From positions 1 through 64,000 of the forward strand of contig CAWEMY010000001.1 in NCBI GenBank assembly GCA_963810305.1: a stretch of 64,000 nucleotides of DNA, written 5' to 3'. A program made the position numbers and the translations under genes. This document shows, piece after piece, positions 39,101-47,776 of the stretch. The stretch is from JACDCA01 sp963810305 (GTDB lineage: Bacteria; Acidobacteriota; Vicinamibacteria; Vicinamibacterales; 2-12-FULL-66-21). The notes beneath the pieces were generated by a model that saw nothing but the letters and a program-made list of their open reading frames with translations, was not told the DNA's origin and did no database searches. The number at the start of each line of letters is the position of its first letter. Within the stretch, counting starts at the first letter, position 1.

Positions 39101-39267
39101 ATCCTGCTCGCCCTCGCGGACGAAGAACGCCACGGCTACGGAATCATGCTGGAAGTCGCGCGGCTCACCGGAGGCACCCGAATGGGACCGGGAACGCTGT
39201 ACGGAACGCTCAAGCGCCTTCTCGCCGCCGGCCTCATCGAAGAAGCGGACGAGCGGCCGGACCCTGA
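36163..39267 (+). CDS. alaS: Alanyl-tRNA synthetase with repeat-derived C-terminal extension
   Basis: Residues 1 to about 895 are a normal AlaRS: class II catalytic core (SSLVPHDDPTLLFTNAGMNQFKDVF), tRNA-recognition domain, editing domain with the HxxxH site RRNHTATHLLHSALR and the second metal site ELCGGTHVRATGDIGAF, then the C-Ala/DHHA1 region (GGSGGGRPDFAEAGG). The natural end would be near PDVLRKLM at about 38843. A CCACAGAG element follows immediately and no stop remains, so the frame runs about 140 residues further through repeat sequence and over the padR start in another frame. The extension is probably not functional. Confidence 0.93.
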   Translation: MRSREIRATFLEYFRNNGHTVVPSSSLVPHDDPTLLFTNAGMNQFKDVFLGKEKRPYTRAATSQKCMRVSGKHNDLDNVGPSNSHHTFFEMLGNFSFGDYFKREAIPFAWTLLVDVWKLPAERLVPTIFKGEGGISRDDEAYDAWKALVPAERIGELGAADNFWAMGETGPCGRCSEIYYFRGNELPCSEPVCRGIECSCDRYVEIWNNVFMEFDRQPDGTLNPLPAPSIDTGMGLDRVTSVIQGKLSNYDTDLFVPILEAIARRAGRQYSGSATDANDISMRVVADHLRAMTFLISDGAVPSNEWRGYVLRKIMRRAMRHGKKLGFSQPVLHELVDVVVDEMGDAYPDLRSNRDSIVRVVRSEEERFDAVLTAGLPRLEEVLDRAAAGNRVVPGDDAFRLYDSLGVPYDFMDDLAGQRGLAIDREGYERAMQGQRDKARAGSSFKGADKDLQFVLTPELEQTLSSAGDQFEGYESTCVSGVPILALFDEHGEPVADLAAGTRGYAAIAKTPFYVEAGGQVSDTGRLIGATSEATVERMVKQSNRPRLHQVRVDKGALRTGEIVTAEVADATRDSTRRNHTATHLLHSALRTVLGPHVKQAGSLVAPDRLRFDFVHFSAVTREQLDEVERIVNAQIVRNTAVATEVRSTEEAMAAGAMALFGEKYGDRVRVVSIPGFSLELCGGTHVRATGDIGAFVITEESGVAAGVRRIEALTGTGAVEWLQRQRDALGRVVGALGTTAAQAPEIAQRLQTDVKRLSREVEQLKMKVALGGGSQDAAGGDAPQSIEGVKLVTRRVAGLEKNALRGMSDTLRDRLVSGVVVIASENDGRVNLIVAVSKDLTARVKAGALVKELAPIVGGSGGGRPDFAEAGGKDPSKIDALLAAAPDVLRKLMPPQGDNHRGTEHTENSFVKQENQHQCLCLYVNDSVSLCYASRTRLAHRPRPASRATTSVCDISVTDAERPTRRRRFPAAHPGDSPHPARPRGRRTPRLRNHAGSRAAHRRHPNGTGNAVRNAQAPSRRRPHRRSGRAAGP
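38859..39010. repeat. Composite CCACAGAG element plus C-rich array
   Basis: The left arm ACCACAGAGGAACAGAGC, then CACACAGAGAAC, precedes the core TTTTGTAAAACAAGAGAAC and the right arm GACTCTGTGTCTCTGTG. A CGCCTCGCGCACGCGCCTCG array extends to about 39010. The same parts occur in the same order in the reverse complement of 31042-31163. Confidence 0.85.
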
Positions 39268-39391
39268 ACTGGACGATGAGCGGCGCCGTTACTACCGTGT
39301 GACGAAACTTGGTTCGAAAGTGCTGGCCGCCGAGAGCTCGCGCATTTCGGTGCTTCTCCGTGCCGCAAAGGCCAAGAAGGTGCGCGTGTGA
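39041..39391 (+). CDS. PadR-family transcriptional regulator
   Basis: A 116-residue winged-helix regulator: LPLTPAIHHILLALADEERHGYGIMLEVARLTGG and MGPGTLYGTLKRLLAAGLIEEADER form the DNA-binding core, with RRYYRVTKLGSKVLAAE as the wing. PadR genes commonly precede ADOP permeases in Acidobacteriota and presumably control them. A partly symmetric sequence, GTGATATATCTGTTAC, lies 2-17 bp upstream of the ATG and could be the operator. The stop overlaps the next start (GTGA). Confidence 0.9.
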   Translation: MQSAQPAVADFLPLTPAIHHILLALADEERHGYGIMLEVARLTGGTRMGPGTLYGTLKRLLAAGLIEEADERPDPELDDERRRYYRVTKLGSKVLAAESSRISVLLRAAKAKKVRV

Positions 39392-40026
39392 CCGGCAAGG
39401 TGCGCGTGCTATCGGCGCTCCTGGCGCTCTATCCGGCTGCTTTTCGACAGGCGCATTCAGAAGAGATGCGCCAGTTCATCCGAGCATCGCTCGCGCGTTC
39501 GAACAGCCGGTGGACAGCCACGCTGCTGGCGCTTGACATCGTTGCTGGAGCCGCGCGCGAGTGGATGTCAGCGCTCTCTATTCGAGGCTACGGTGTCCGT
39601 CACATTACCGACGATCGCAACGGAGGACTCAATGCGCAACATCGCTGGAGATCTGAAGCATGCGGTCCGGCTTCTCGTGCAGAGCCCGGCCTTCACCATC
39701 GCCGCGATTCTGACGCTGGCACTCGGGATCGGCGCCAACACCGCGATGTTCACGCTTGCCGATGCCACGCTGCTCCGTCCGCTGCCGATCCGCGAGCCGG
39801 ATCGATTGGCGGTCTGGAATTGGAGCAGCGCGTATCCGGACTTCCTGGAATACCAGAAGCACACAGACGTCTTCGAGGGCGTCGCTGCAGTCTCCGGAGG
39901 CGGCCGGCTCAGCTTCATCGGCGACGGCGTCTCCGATCTTGTTCCGGCGGTGTTCGTGTCGGGCAACGCGTTCGACCTCTTCGCGGTCAAGGCTGTCGCC
40001 GGGCGGGTATTGCTGCCGGCCGATGA
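39388..40026 (+). CDS. ADOP permease prefix-like frame, 3-prime part doubtful
   Basis: The GTG start overlaps the padR stop by four bases. The first 75 or so residues (VRVLSALLALYPAAFRQAHSEEMRQF and LLALDIVAGAAREWMSALS) resemble the prefix region (LYP-x-x-FR-x-x-x-x-EEM) usually fused to the N terminus of PadR-linked ADOP permeases. Beyond about 39630 the frame overlaps the permease out of register and looks meaningless. A +1 change between about 39570 and 39630 would fuse prefix and permease, in line with the other +1 shifts here. Alternatively it is a separate short gene. Confidence 0.5.
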   Translation: MTGKVRVLSALLALYPAAFRQAHSEEMRQFIRASLARSNSRWTATLLALDIVAGAAREWMSALSIRGYGVRHITDDRNGGLNAQHRWRSEACGPASRAEPGLHHRRDSDAGTRDRRQHRDVHACRCHAAPSAADPRAGSIGGLELEQRVSGLPGIPEAHRRLRGRRCSLRRRPAQLHRRRRLRSCSGGVRVGQRVRPLRGQGCRRAGIAAGR

Positions 40027-42064
40027 TGTGCCGAACGGACCGCTGGTGGCCGTGCTGGGCTACGACTATTGGAGGACCCGGTTCGGCGAAGATCCGGCGG
40101 TCATCGGACGCACGTTCCGTGCGAATGGACGTCCCGTCACCGTAGTTGGGGTTCTGCAGAAGGGTTTTCGCGGCATCAGCCTCGGCTCCAATCCGTCGCT
40201 CTACATTCCGGTCACCGTGTCCGGCCAGGTACGCACCGGGTTTTTTGCCCGCGTCGATGCTTTGAGCACAAGGAGCCTCGTCTGGCTGACAGTCATCGGC
40301 CGCCTTCGGCCTGACGTGAGCTTTGCCACGGCGTCCGAGAAGATGACTGCCGTGTACGCGCAGTTCCATCCGCAGGAACCGGGTGCCAAACGGGAAGCGC
40401 TTCAGCTCGAGTCGCTGCCGGCGCGTGCACTCGGCCGCTCGGCCAGCGAGGTCAAGACGTTTGTCGCAGTGCTGATCGGAGTCGTTGGGCTCACGTTGCT
40501 GATCGGCTGCGCCAACCTGGCCAACCTTCTACTCGCACGATCGGCGGCACGCCGGGTAGAAATCGGCGTCCGCCTGGCGCTCGGCGCGACCCGCGGCCGG
40601 ATCGTCCGGCTCTTGCTGGCAGAGAGCGTCCTGCTCGCGGTGGCTGGCGGGATGGCGGGAATCGGGGTCGCCGCACTGACGCTGCGGCTGCTGACGACGT
40701 ACGAGTTGCCGGGCGGCATGGCGATCGAGAATCTGCGGCTCGATCTCGATGGCGTGGCGCTCGCCGTGACGCTCGGCCTGTCCATGGTGACCGGCCTTGT
40801 ATTCGGAGCGCTGCCTGCGTGGCGAGCCGCGACGACCGACGTCCTCGTGTCACTTCGGCACCAGTCGCGGTCCACAACGTCGCGCTCGGCCGCGCGCGGC
40901 GTCCTCCTCGGCGCTCAGGTGGCGCTCAGCCTCGTCCTGCTTTCCGGCACCGGCCTTTTCGCCCGCAGCCTCATGTCGGCGCTCGCCTCCCCTCTCGGTC
41001 TCACCGTCGACAACCTTATCAGCGCGTCGGTCAACGTCGGATTGGCACGGTATGACGAAGGGCGCGCGAAGCAGTACTACGCCGCTGCACTCGAGCGCGT
41101 TCGCTCGTTACCGCAGGTCGAATCTGCGGCATGGGCCGGCATGGTTCCTACCCGCGGCTCCTGGGTCAACACGATGAAGATCGAGGGCTATTCCGAGCCT
41201 TCCGGTGACGAAGTAACCGAGAGGATGTCGCACGCGGGTCCGGCATATTTCCGCACGGTAGGTACGCGCGTGCTCGCCGGCCGTGAATTCTCTGACAGCG
41301 ATACCGCCGCCTCGCCGCGCGTGGCCGTCATCAACGACGCCATGGCACGGAAGTACTGGGCAGGACGGAATCCGATCGGCGGCCGCCTCGAGATGGGCAA
41401 CGCCTGGCGGACCGTCGTCGGTGTCGTCGAGAATACCGTCGCGGAGCAGATTCAGGAGGAGCCGGCCCCGTTTGCGTACCTCGCATTCAACCAGGACCTC
41501 TCCGGCAATGAGAGCATCGCCACCGATCCCGCCCATTTGCTGGTGCGCGCTCGCGATGATGATGAAGCGCTGATCCCGCTGGTGCGGGAACAGCTCCAGG
41601 CGATCGATCCGGTGCTTCCGGTCTACGATGTCGAGCCGTTCGAGGAAAGGGTCCGCGACTTGCTCATGCCGCAGCGGATGGGCGTGGCTCTCTTTACGCT
41701 GTTCAGCGCTCTGGCGGTGGCGCTGGCGACGATCGGGATCTACGGTGTCGCCAGCTACGTCGCGGCGTCGCGGACGCGCGAGATCGGCGTCCGCGTCGCG
41801 CTCGGGGCGACCTCAGGCGCCGTTCGCCGCATGATTCTGCTTCAGAGCATACGTCCCGTAATCATCGGCATCGCGGCAGGCCTCGCGCTGGCCACCTACT
41901 CGAGCCGAGCCGCCAAGGCGTTTCTGATGGATATCAGTCCCTTCGATCCGCTCACATTCTCGGCGGTCACCATACTGCTGGCAGTCATTGCGCTGGTGGC
42001 AAGCTATCTCCCGGCACGACGGGCCTCGAGAATAGAACCGGTGGTGGCGCTGAGAACCGAGTGA
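39632..42064 (+). CDS. ADOP-type ABC permease (FtsX/MacB-like)
   Basis: An 810-residue paralogue of the protein at 526-3003. The start MRNIAGDLKHAVRLLVQSPAFTIAAILTLALGIGANTAMF is canonical. The first FtsX core has VEIGVRLALGATRGR and the second has TREIGVRVALGATSGAVRR near the C terminus, ending in the ADOP-typical PARRASRIEPVVALRTE. Two MacB-type periplasmic domains lie between the membrane parts. It is probably controlled by the PadR protein upstream. No ATPase is adjacent; the function is presumed export or efflux. Confidence 0.92.
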   Translation: MRNIAGDLKHAVRLLVQSPAFTIAAILTLALGIGANTAMFTLADATLLRPLPIREPDRLAVWNWSSAYPDFLEYQKHTDVFEGVAAVSGGGRLSFIGDGVSDLVPAVFVSGNAFDLFAVKAVAGRVLLPADDVPNGPLVAVLGYDYWRTRFGEDPAVIGRTFRANGRPVTVVGVLQKGFRGISLGSNPSLYIPVTVSGQVRTGFFARVDALSTRSLVWLTVIGRLRPDVSFATASEKMTAVYAQFHPQEPGAKREALQLESLPARALGRSASEVKTFVAVLIGVVGLTLLIGCANLANLLLARSAARRVEIGVRLALGATRGRIVRLLLAESVLLAVAGGMAGIGVAALTLRLLTTYELPGGMAIENLRLDLDGVALAVTLGLSMVTGLVFGALPAWRAATTDVLVSLRHQSRSTTSRSAARGVLLGAQVALSLVLLSGTGLFARSLMSALASPLGLTVDNLISASVNVGLARYDEGRAKQYYAAALERVRSLPQVESAAWAGMVPTRGSWVNTMKIEGYSEPSGDEVTERMSHAGPAYFRTVGTRVLAGREFSDSDTAASPRVAVINDAMARKYWAGRNPIGGRLEMGNAWRTVVGVVENTVAEQIQEEPAPFAYLAFNQDLSGNESIATDPAHLLVRARDDDEALIPLVREQLQAIDPVLPVYDVEPFEERVRDLLMPQRMGVALFTLFSALAVALATIGIYGVASYVAASRTREIGVRVALGATSGAVRRMILLQSIRPVIIGIAAGLALATYSSRAAKAFLMDISPFDPLTFSAVTILLAVIALVASYLPARRASRIEPVVALRTE

Positions 42065-42085
42065 GCGAGCCGACGGCTTTCTGCA

Positions 42086-42182
42086 CGGAGAGCACCAAGA
42101 CCACCAAGAGCACAAAGCAGAAACGCTATTGTTTTTTGTCCTGCGCCCAGAGAGCCGCATCGCGCCCCGCGCCCCGCGCCCT
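42086..42182. repeat. CACCAAGA tract plus C-rich array
   Basis: AGCACCAAGACCACCAAGAG plus CACAAAGCAGAAACG leads through an AT-rich core (CTATTGTTTTTTGTCC) into GCATCGCGCCCCGCGCCCCG. The organisation is the same as the CCACAGAG composites, with a variant arm. Confidence 0.7.
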
Positions 42183-42185
42183 GCG

Positions 42186-43010
42186 TCAAAGATATTCGGC
42201 CGTGCGGGGGCTCAGGCGGCGGAACACGAGACTTCCGGTCAGCAGAATCACGGTCGCGACGCTCAGCAGCAAGACGTGCCCCGTCAGTGTCGGGGTGACT
42301 CCTGCGACGAGCACGGCGCGGGAGAATTCGATGACCGCCGTCGGGGGCCACAGATACAGGTAGAAGTGATAATGCTCGGGGAGGATCTCGAGCGGATAGA
42401 TGATGGGCGCAATGAAGAACCCCACCTGTGTCATCACGTCCCAAACCTGGTTGAGATCCCGGTAGCGGACGAACAGCACGCTTGCCCCGAGTGAAAACCC
42501 GACGGTGATGATGGTGAGCAGCCCACAATAGCCGAGAAACAGCACCATGCCGGTCATCGTTGGCGGACGACCCGCGAAAACCAGAAAGAGCACGATGACG
42601 ACACAGAAAACGGCGAGGGTGATGAGGGCATTGGCGATCGAGGCGACGACGAGAATCCACGAGGGACAGCGCGCCTTGGTCAACAGGAAGCCCTTTGCAT
42701 GCAGTGACACGAGTCCCGACTTGGTGCCTTCGGCAAAGAAATCCCACAGGAACAACCCGACGATGAGATCGAGCTTGTAGGTCGGATCCGAAGCAAAGAT
42801 CAATGAGAACACCGACATCAGAACGACAAACAGGCTGAGGGGTTTGAGCAAGGCCCAGACGAAGCCGCTCCAGCTGCCGTGGTAGCGCGCCTTGAAGTCG
42901 GTCCGGACCAGCGTCCAGAACAGGACCAGCCACCTGGCGCGACGCGTGCTAACGGCTGATGCCGGCCGGGGCGCTGAGCCGGGCTCGATTTCTATTGATG
43001 CAATCGTCAT
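42186..43010 (-). CDS. ABC-2 type polysaccharide exporter permease (Wzm-like)
   Basis: A 274-residue integral membrane protein of the ABC-2 permease family with about six membrane helices. The N-terminal amphipathic stretch LVRTDFKARYHGSWSGFVWALLKPL is typical of Wzm/TagG permeases, and the fifth-helix region has YRDLNQVWDVMTQVGFFIAPIIYPL. It moves lipid-linked polysaccharide across the inner membrane. Its ATPase partner is probably the gene at 48146, in the same locus on the other strand. The ATG at 43010 overlaps the end of the upstream TPR gene by 62 bp. Confidence 0.88.
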   Translation of the reverse strand: MTIASIEIEPGSAPRPASAVSTRRARWLVLFWTLVRTDFKARYHGSWSGFVWALLKPLSLFVVLMSVFSLIFASDPTYKLDLIVGLFLWDFFAEGTKSGLVSLHAKGFLLTKARCPSWILVVASIANALITLAVFCVVIVLFLVFAGRPPTMTGMVLFLGYCGLLTIITVGFSLGASVLFVRYRDLNQVWDVMTQVGFFIAPIIYPLEILPEHYHFYLYLWPPTAVIEFSRAVLVAGVTPTLTGHVLLLSVATVILLTGSLVFRRLSPRTAEYL

Positions 43011-44693
43011 TGCCGGGGGTGCGCGGCGCGATCCGCTGAATCTCTTGACAGAGTCGGAGAGCTTCGGCCGCGTCAACAGGCTCTGCCTCCGCCATCAGGG
43101 CGAGAGATCGCAGCGCAACAACATTCTGTGGGTCTGTGGCAAGACTCGCCATGAAAAAAGCGCGCGCACGCTCGGGCTCACCCCTCATCAGGGCGATGGC
43201 ACCCAACCCATTCGAGGCGACAACCGATTGCGGGTCGACCCGACGCAGCTCTTCGAATGTGCTCACGGCATCGTCGAACCGACCCTCCTTCACCAGGGTC
43301 AGCGCCAGCTGCTGGTACGCAGGAGGATAAGTGTCGCCCAGCTCGATCCCGGCCCGGTACTCCGCGATCGCCTCCTTTGCACGACCATCCCTCTGCAACG
43401 CCTCGGCGAGCAGGAGGTGCGGCATCGGATGAGACGGGGCCAGAGACACCGCCTCACGCCAGAGGCCTACCGGGTCTGCGCGTACCGCATTTCGAAGGAA
43501 TGCCCGGCCGGCAAACGAGAGGATGACGACGCCGAAGACCACCAGCAAAGCGAAACGGAGCACGCGGTGGTCGGCCACACGCCCGACCAGCCAACCCGCA
43601 GCCGTTCCGCCCGCCACGAACAGACCACAACTCGCCAGGTAAACGCGGTGCTCTGCCATGGGCTCCGCGTCGCTGACCAGCGCCAGCGCCGTCGACGGGA
43701 ACAGCATCAACAAGAACCAGGCAAGGCCGAAGGCTGTGAGTGCCGCAGTCCTTCGCAGACGCCACATCACAAGAAGCAGGGCGACGAGGCCGGCCACCGC
43801 CACTACCCCGCGCGCATCCGCCAAGGTCAGCTCGGGCACGGCGTGAAAGATCGTCTGCCCCTCGGGTGCGGCCATGAGGACCAGGTAGCGCATCAGCACA
43901 TCGATCTGCCGCAGCAGATGTTGCCAGTGGATAGTCAGCCGGCTGGGCCCCTCAACGAGCACGAAGGTGGCGACCCGCACAGTGGCGGCAGAGAGGGCGA
44001 GCGCGACCAGCAGCAGGAGAAGGGAGCGCCGTCGCTGCGCGTGGTCGACACGGACGACGAGCCCCTGGTAGCAGACCAGGACCAGCGGCAGCATGACCGC
44101 GATTTCCTTGGCTCCGAGCGCCGCCGCCGAGAAAAGCGCACAGAACACCCACCATCGCCGCCCGTGCCCGACCAGCCAGTGGCGCCCGCACAGCAATGGA
44201 GAGCCAGGAAAAAAGTCGCACACAATACTTCGGACCGCCCAGCCACGTACGTGACTGCGCTGGTCATCATCGGATGAATACCAAACAGCAGAGCGACGCT
44301 GAACGCGACGCCTCGTGCCGGGATGCGTGAGGGCGTCGTGAGCTGCTGCTCGCGATCCTCGAGGAAGCGCTGCGTCAGATAGAACAGGAGGATTACGTTG
44401 AGCAGGTGCAGCCCGATGTTGGTCAGGTGATAACCGAACGGGTCGAGGCCCCAGACCGCGTGATCGATCGCGTATGAAAGGTTGACCAGTGGGCGCGTCG
44501 GCTGCAGCAGCACGATTGCGCGCAGATCGGCCAGGTTCACAATCGACTGGTTTTCGACAATCAGGTAGTGGTCGTCGTAGACGAACGGAGTGGAGAACGC
44601 GTTGAGGTATACAAGCGCGGTGATCGCAGCTGCTGTCAGGGGCCCGAGTAGTACGAGCGTGCGCAGCGGAGCCGGACTAGGCCTCCCAAACAT
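42949..44693 (-). CDS. TMTC-like membrane protein with TPR domain, one frameshift
   Basis: About 580 residues when joined. The N terminus is GT-C-like: ALVYLNAFSTPFVYDDHYLIVEN (lumenal Asp-Asp), RPLVNLSYAIDHAVWGLDPFGYHLTNIGLHLLNV and GIHPMMTSAVTYVAGRSEVL, as in TMTC protein O-mannosyltransferases and related bacterial proteins. About nine membrane helices are followed by TPR repeats at the C terminus (HLLLAEALQRDGRAKEAIAEYRAGIEL onward). The frame changes near 44196; here one missing base (or two extra) is needed, unlike the +1 events elsewhere. A role in the polysaccharide locus is inferred. Confidence 0.8.
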
Positions 44694-44765
44694 GCATTTC
44701 AGGAGATTCTATAGTAACTTCTTGCCAGCTCAGCCCCTTCCACGGCTGCTGACTCCCGGAGGGTT

Positions 44766-45992
44766 GTGGCTCCACTCCGCATACTCCATGTAACGCCGTA
44801 TTCCGCCGAGGCCTGGGCATATGGCGGCATCGCGAGGTTGGCGGCGACATTGACGCGGGGGCTGGCACGCCGAGGTCATCACGTCACCGTTTGTACGACC
44901 GATGTCTGCGATCAGTCCGCCCGACTGCACCGGGGCAGCGAGCGTCAAAGACGGTTCAGGGAGTGGGCTTCGCTGTGGACTGCGGACGGCGTCGAGCTCC
45001 GCGTGTTTCCGAATGTGTCGAACCGCCTCGCCTACCACGCACAGGCGTTTCTCCCTGTCGGTTTGAGGTCCTACATGAGGCGGCATGCAGCACGGTTCGA
45101 TGTCGCACACCTGCATGCGTGCCGCAATCTTCCTGGCGTGATCGCCGCACGGCATCTCCGGCGTAACCGAGTTCCCTATGTGCTGGCACCGAATGGTACG
45201 GCGCCCCTCATCGAGCGCCGCCGGCTGGCGAAGCGGTGCTTCGATACGTTGCTCGGACATCGAGTGCTGGAAGGGGCCGCGCGGCTCCTGGCGGTCTCGC
45301 AGGCAGAGCACGACCAGCTTCGGGCAACTGGTGTACCGGCGGCAGCGATTTGCGTGGTCCCGAATCCAGTTGATCTGGACGAGTTTGTCAGCCTCCCCGA
45401 GCCCGGCCGTTTCCGCGAGCGTTGGGCGCTCGGACGTGCGCCAGTGATTCTGTTCCTGGGAAAGCTCACGCCGCGCAAACGTGTCGACGTGCTGATCCGC
45501 GCGTTTGCCCGCCTGCTCGATCCCGACGCCCATCTCGTCATCGCCGGCAATGACATGGGGAGCGGCGCGGGAACGAGAGCGCTCGCACACTCGCTCGGCC
45601 TCGAGGCCCGCACGCATTTCACCGGGTTGCTGACAGGACGCCAGCGCATCGAGGCGTTGGCGGATGCCGACGTGGTCGTCTACCCCTCGCAGGATGAGAT
45701 CTTCGGCCTCGTCCCTCTCGAGGCACTGCTTACGGGAACGCCTGTGATCGTCGCGAGCGATTCTGGCTGCGGCGAAGTGATCCGCGCGACCGGCGGCGGC
45801 CAGCTGGTTGCGGTCGGAGACGACGCGGCACTGGCGCGCGCGATCGCGCGCGTGCTCGCTGCACGCGGTGAGTGGCGCTCGGCCGCGGCGGGCGCGGCTG
45901 TGAGAGTTCGCGCTGCCTACAGTGAAGAGGTCGTCTGCGCGCGGCTCGAAGAGCTGTATCGCGGCATGCTGCCCGCTGTCGAAGCCCGATGA
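44766..45992 (+). CDS. GT4-family glycosyltransferase
   Basis: A 408-residue GT-B glycosyltransferase. The N-terminal acceptor domain begins LRILHVTPYSAEAWAYGGIARLAATLTRGLARRGHHVTV. The donor domain shows PVILFLGKLTPRKRVDVLIRAF, HLVIAGNDMG and the EX7E-type motif EIFGLVPLEALLTGTPVIVASDSG. The start is GTG 44766, in the divergent gap from the TPR gene. Its stop overlaps the next start (ATGA). The nucleotide sugar cannot be inferred. It presumably adds a sugar to the glycan exported by the Wzm/Wzt pair. Confidence 0.9.
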   Translation: MAPLRILHVTPYSAEAWAYGGIARLAATLTRGLARRGHHVTVCTTDVCDQSARLHRGSERQRRFREWASLWTADGVELRVFPNVSNRLAYHAQAFLPVGLRSYMRRHAARFDVAHLHACRNLPGVIAARHLRRNRVPYVLAPNGTAPLIERRRLAKRCFDTLLGHRVLEGAARLLAVSQAEHDQLRATGVPAAAICVVPNPVDLDEFVSLPEPGRFRERWALGRAPVILFLGKLTPRKRVDVLIRAFARLLDPDAHLVIAGNDMGSGAGTRALAHSLGLEARTHFTGLLTGRQRIEALADADVVVYPSQDEIFGLVPLEALLTGTPVIVASDSGCGEVIRATGGGQLVAVGDDAALARAIARVLAARGEWRSAAAGAAVRVRAAYSEEVVCARLEELYRGMLPAVEAR

Positions 45993-47776
45993 CGGGCGTC
46001 AGCTTCGTCGTCCCCGTGCACAATGGTGCGGCGTCGATCCGTGAAACGGTCGATTCGATTTTCGCGCAGGATGACGCGCGGCCGCGAGAGGTCATCGTCG
46101 TCGACGATGGCGGCCGCGATGATTCATCCATCGTGCTTCAGGAGATTGCCGCGCGGTTGCCCGTACAGATCGTTCCGGGCGCGCGCCGTGGCGCCGCGGC
46201 TGCGGTCAACACCGGCATTCGGGCGGCACGGCACCCGATCATCTGTCAGGTCGATCAGGACGTCATTCTCTGTCCGGACTGGACCCGTCGGCTCGTCGCG
46301 GAGCTCGACGATCCACGGGTGGGTGCCGCGCAAGGGTACTACCAGTCGGATCCCCGTGCTCCCGTCACGGCGCGGGTGATGGCGCTCGACCTCGAACTGC
46401 GCTACGCGGCGATCGCTGGACCGTATACGGACCACGTCTGCACCGGCAATTCGGTGTACCGCGCCTCGGCCCTGTATCAAGCGGGCCTGTTCGATGAATC
46501 GCTGGGATATGGGTACGACAATGACATGAGCTACCGGCTTGCGCGCGCCGGGTATCGGCTCGCGTTCTGCCGCGAGGCGCGAAGCCTTCATCGGTGGCGA
46601 GAGGGGATCCGCGGCTATCTCGTTCAGCAGTACGGGTTCGGATACGGCCGCCTCGACGTGATCGCGAAGCACCCGCGGAGGGTCTGCGGCGACGCGGTGT
46701 CCCCGGCGCCCCTGATTGCCCACGCCGCAGGAATGGCGCTCGCGACCGCCAGTGGCGTGTGCGCCGCCGGCGCGGCGCTGGCTGGAGTGTCCTGGCAACC
46801 TCTCGCGCTCGCGTCGATCGTCCTTCTGGCCGTACTTGCGCTGGATCGGGGCAGCGCCGGTGTTCGTGCCGCCCGCTGCTTCGGCGACCCGGCCGCGTTG
46901 CTGTTCGTGCCTTTGCACCTGGCTCGGGATCTTTCCTGGGTCACAGCGATCGTGGTGTGGACGGCCAGGCGCCTGCTGCTCCAGAAATCGAGTCCGACGC
47001 ACAGCATGCGCTCGAGAAACTGCCGGCCGTCGCTGTCACTCGAGAGCGACAGCCCTGGAGCTCCTGGACCGGAGGCACGAGGCATTGCCGTCATCCCCGC
47101 CTTCAACGAAGCGGCCAATCTCCCGGCGGTGATTGCTGAATTGCGGTCACAGGCTTCCAATCTGGACGTTCTCGTCGTCGATGACGGATCCACAGACCGA
47201 ACCAGGCTGCTGCTCCCGGAGCTTGGGGTGTCGTGGCTCGAGCTTCCGGAGCGCCTCGGCGTTGGGACCGCCATGCGCACCGGACTGCGGTACGCGGTTC
47301 GAGCTGGATACGAGTTCGCCGTTCGCGTCGACGGTGACGGGCAGCATCGCGCCGGCGAGATCGACCGGCTGCTCGGGCCGATCCTGACCGGCACCGCCGA
47401 TGTGGCGATCGGCTCCAGGCACATGGCAGGGGATGCGCGTTCACGAGGGCCGTGGCTGCTAAATCGGACGCTGGAGCTCTGCCTGTCGATCCTGACGAGC
47501 GCGCGCGTGACGGATCCGACGTCCGGGTTCTACGCCATCGGTCCACGCGCGCTGCGCGTGCTGGCTGAGCATCATCCGACGGGTTATCCCGAGCCGGAGC
47601 TGCGGCTCTTTCTCAGCCGCAATCGGCTGCGCGTCGAGGAAGTCCCGGTGATCGGACGCCCGCGACTGGGCGGGACCACTTCACTGACGGCCGCGCGCCT
47701 CACGACGGCGGCCGCGCGCGTCCTGCTGGCGATCCTGATCGTGCCGGTGCGCGGCCGGATCTGGATGCCTCGGTGA
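45989..47776 (+). CDS. Tandem GT2-GT2 glycosyltransferase fusion
   Basis: A 595-residue protein with two complete GT-A domains. The first (about 1-240) has VSFVVPVHNGAASIRETVDSI, VIVVDDGGRDDSS and VCTGNSVYRASAL; membrane-like segments follow at about 245-325. The second (about 365-560) is DPM1-like: VIPAFNEAANLPAVIAEL, VLVVDDGSTDRTR, VRVDGDGQHRAGEI and SGFYAIGPRALRVL, ending in a hydrophobic tail. DPM1-like domains often charge a polyprenyl phosphate. The two halves are usually separate genes. The start overlaps the upstream stop and the stop overlaps the DUF2304 start. Confidence 0.88.
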   Translation: MTGVSFVVPVHNGAASIRETVDSIFAQDDARPREVIVVDDGGRDDSSIVLQEIAARLPVQIVPGARRGAAAAVNTGIRAARHPIICQVDQDVILCPDWTRRLVAELDDPRVGAAQGYYQSDPRAPVTARVMALDLELRYAAIAGPYTDHVCTGNSVYRASALYQAGLFDESLGYGYDNDMSYRLARAGYRLAFCREARSLHRWREGIRGYLVQQYGFGYGRLDVIAKHPRRVCGDAVSPAPLIAHAAGMALATASGVCAAGAALAGVSWQPLALASIVLLAVLALDRGSAGVRAARCFGDPAALLFVPLHLARDLSWVTAIVVWTARRLLLQKSSPTHSMRSRNCRPSLSLESDSPGAPGPEARGIAVIPAFNEAANLPAVIAELRSQASNLDVLVVDDGSTDRTRLLLPELGVSWLELPERLGVGTAMRTGLRYAVRAGYEFAVRVDGDGQHRAGEIDRLLGPILTGTADVAIGSRHMAGDARSRGPWLLNRTLELCLSILTSARVTDPTSGFYAIGPRALRVLAEHHPTGYPEPELRLFLSRNRLRVEEVPVIGRPRLGGTTSLTAARLTTAAARVLLAILIVPVRGRIWMPR

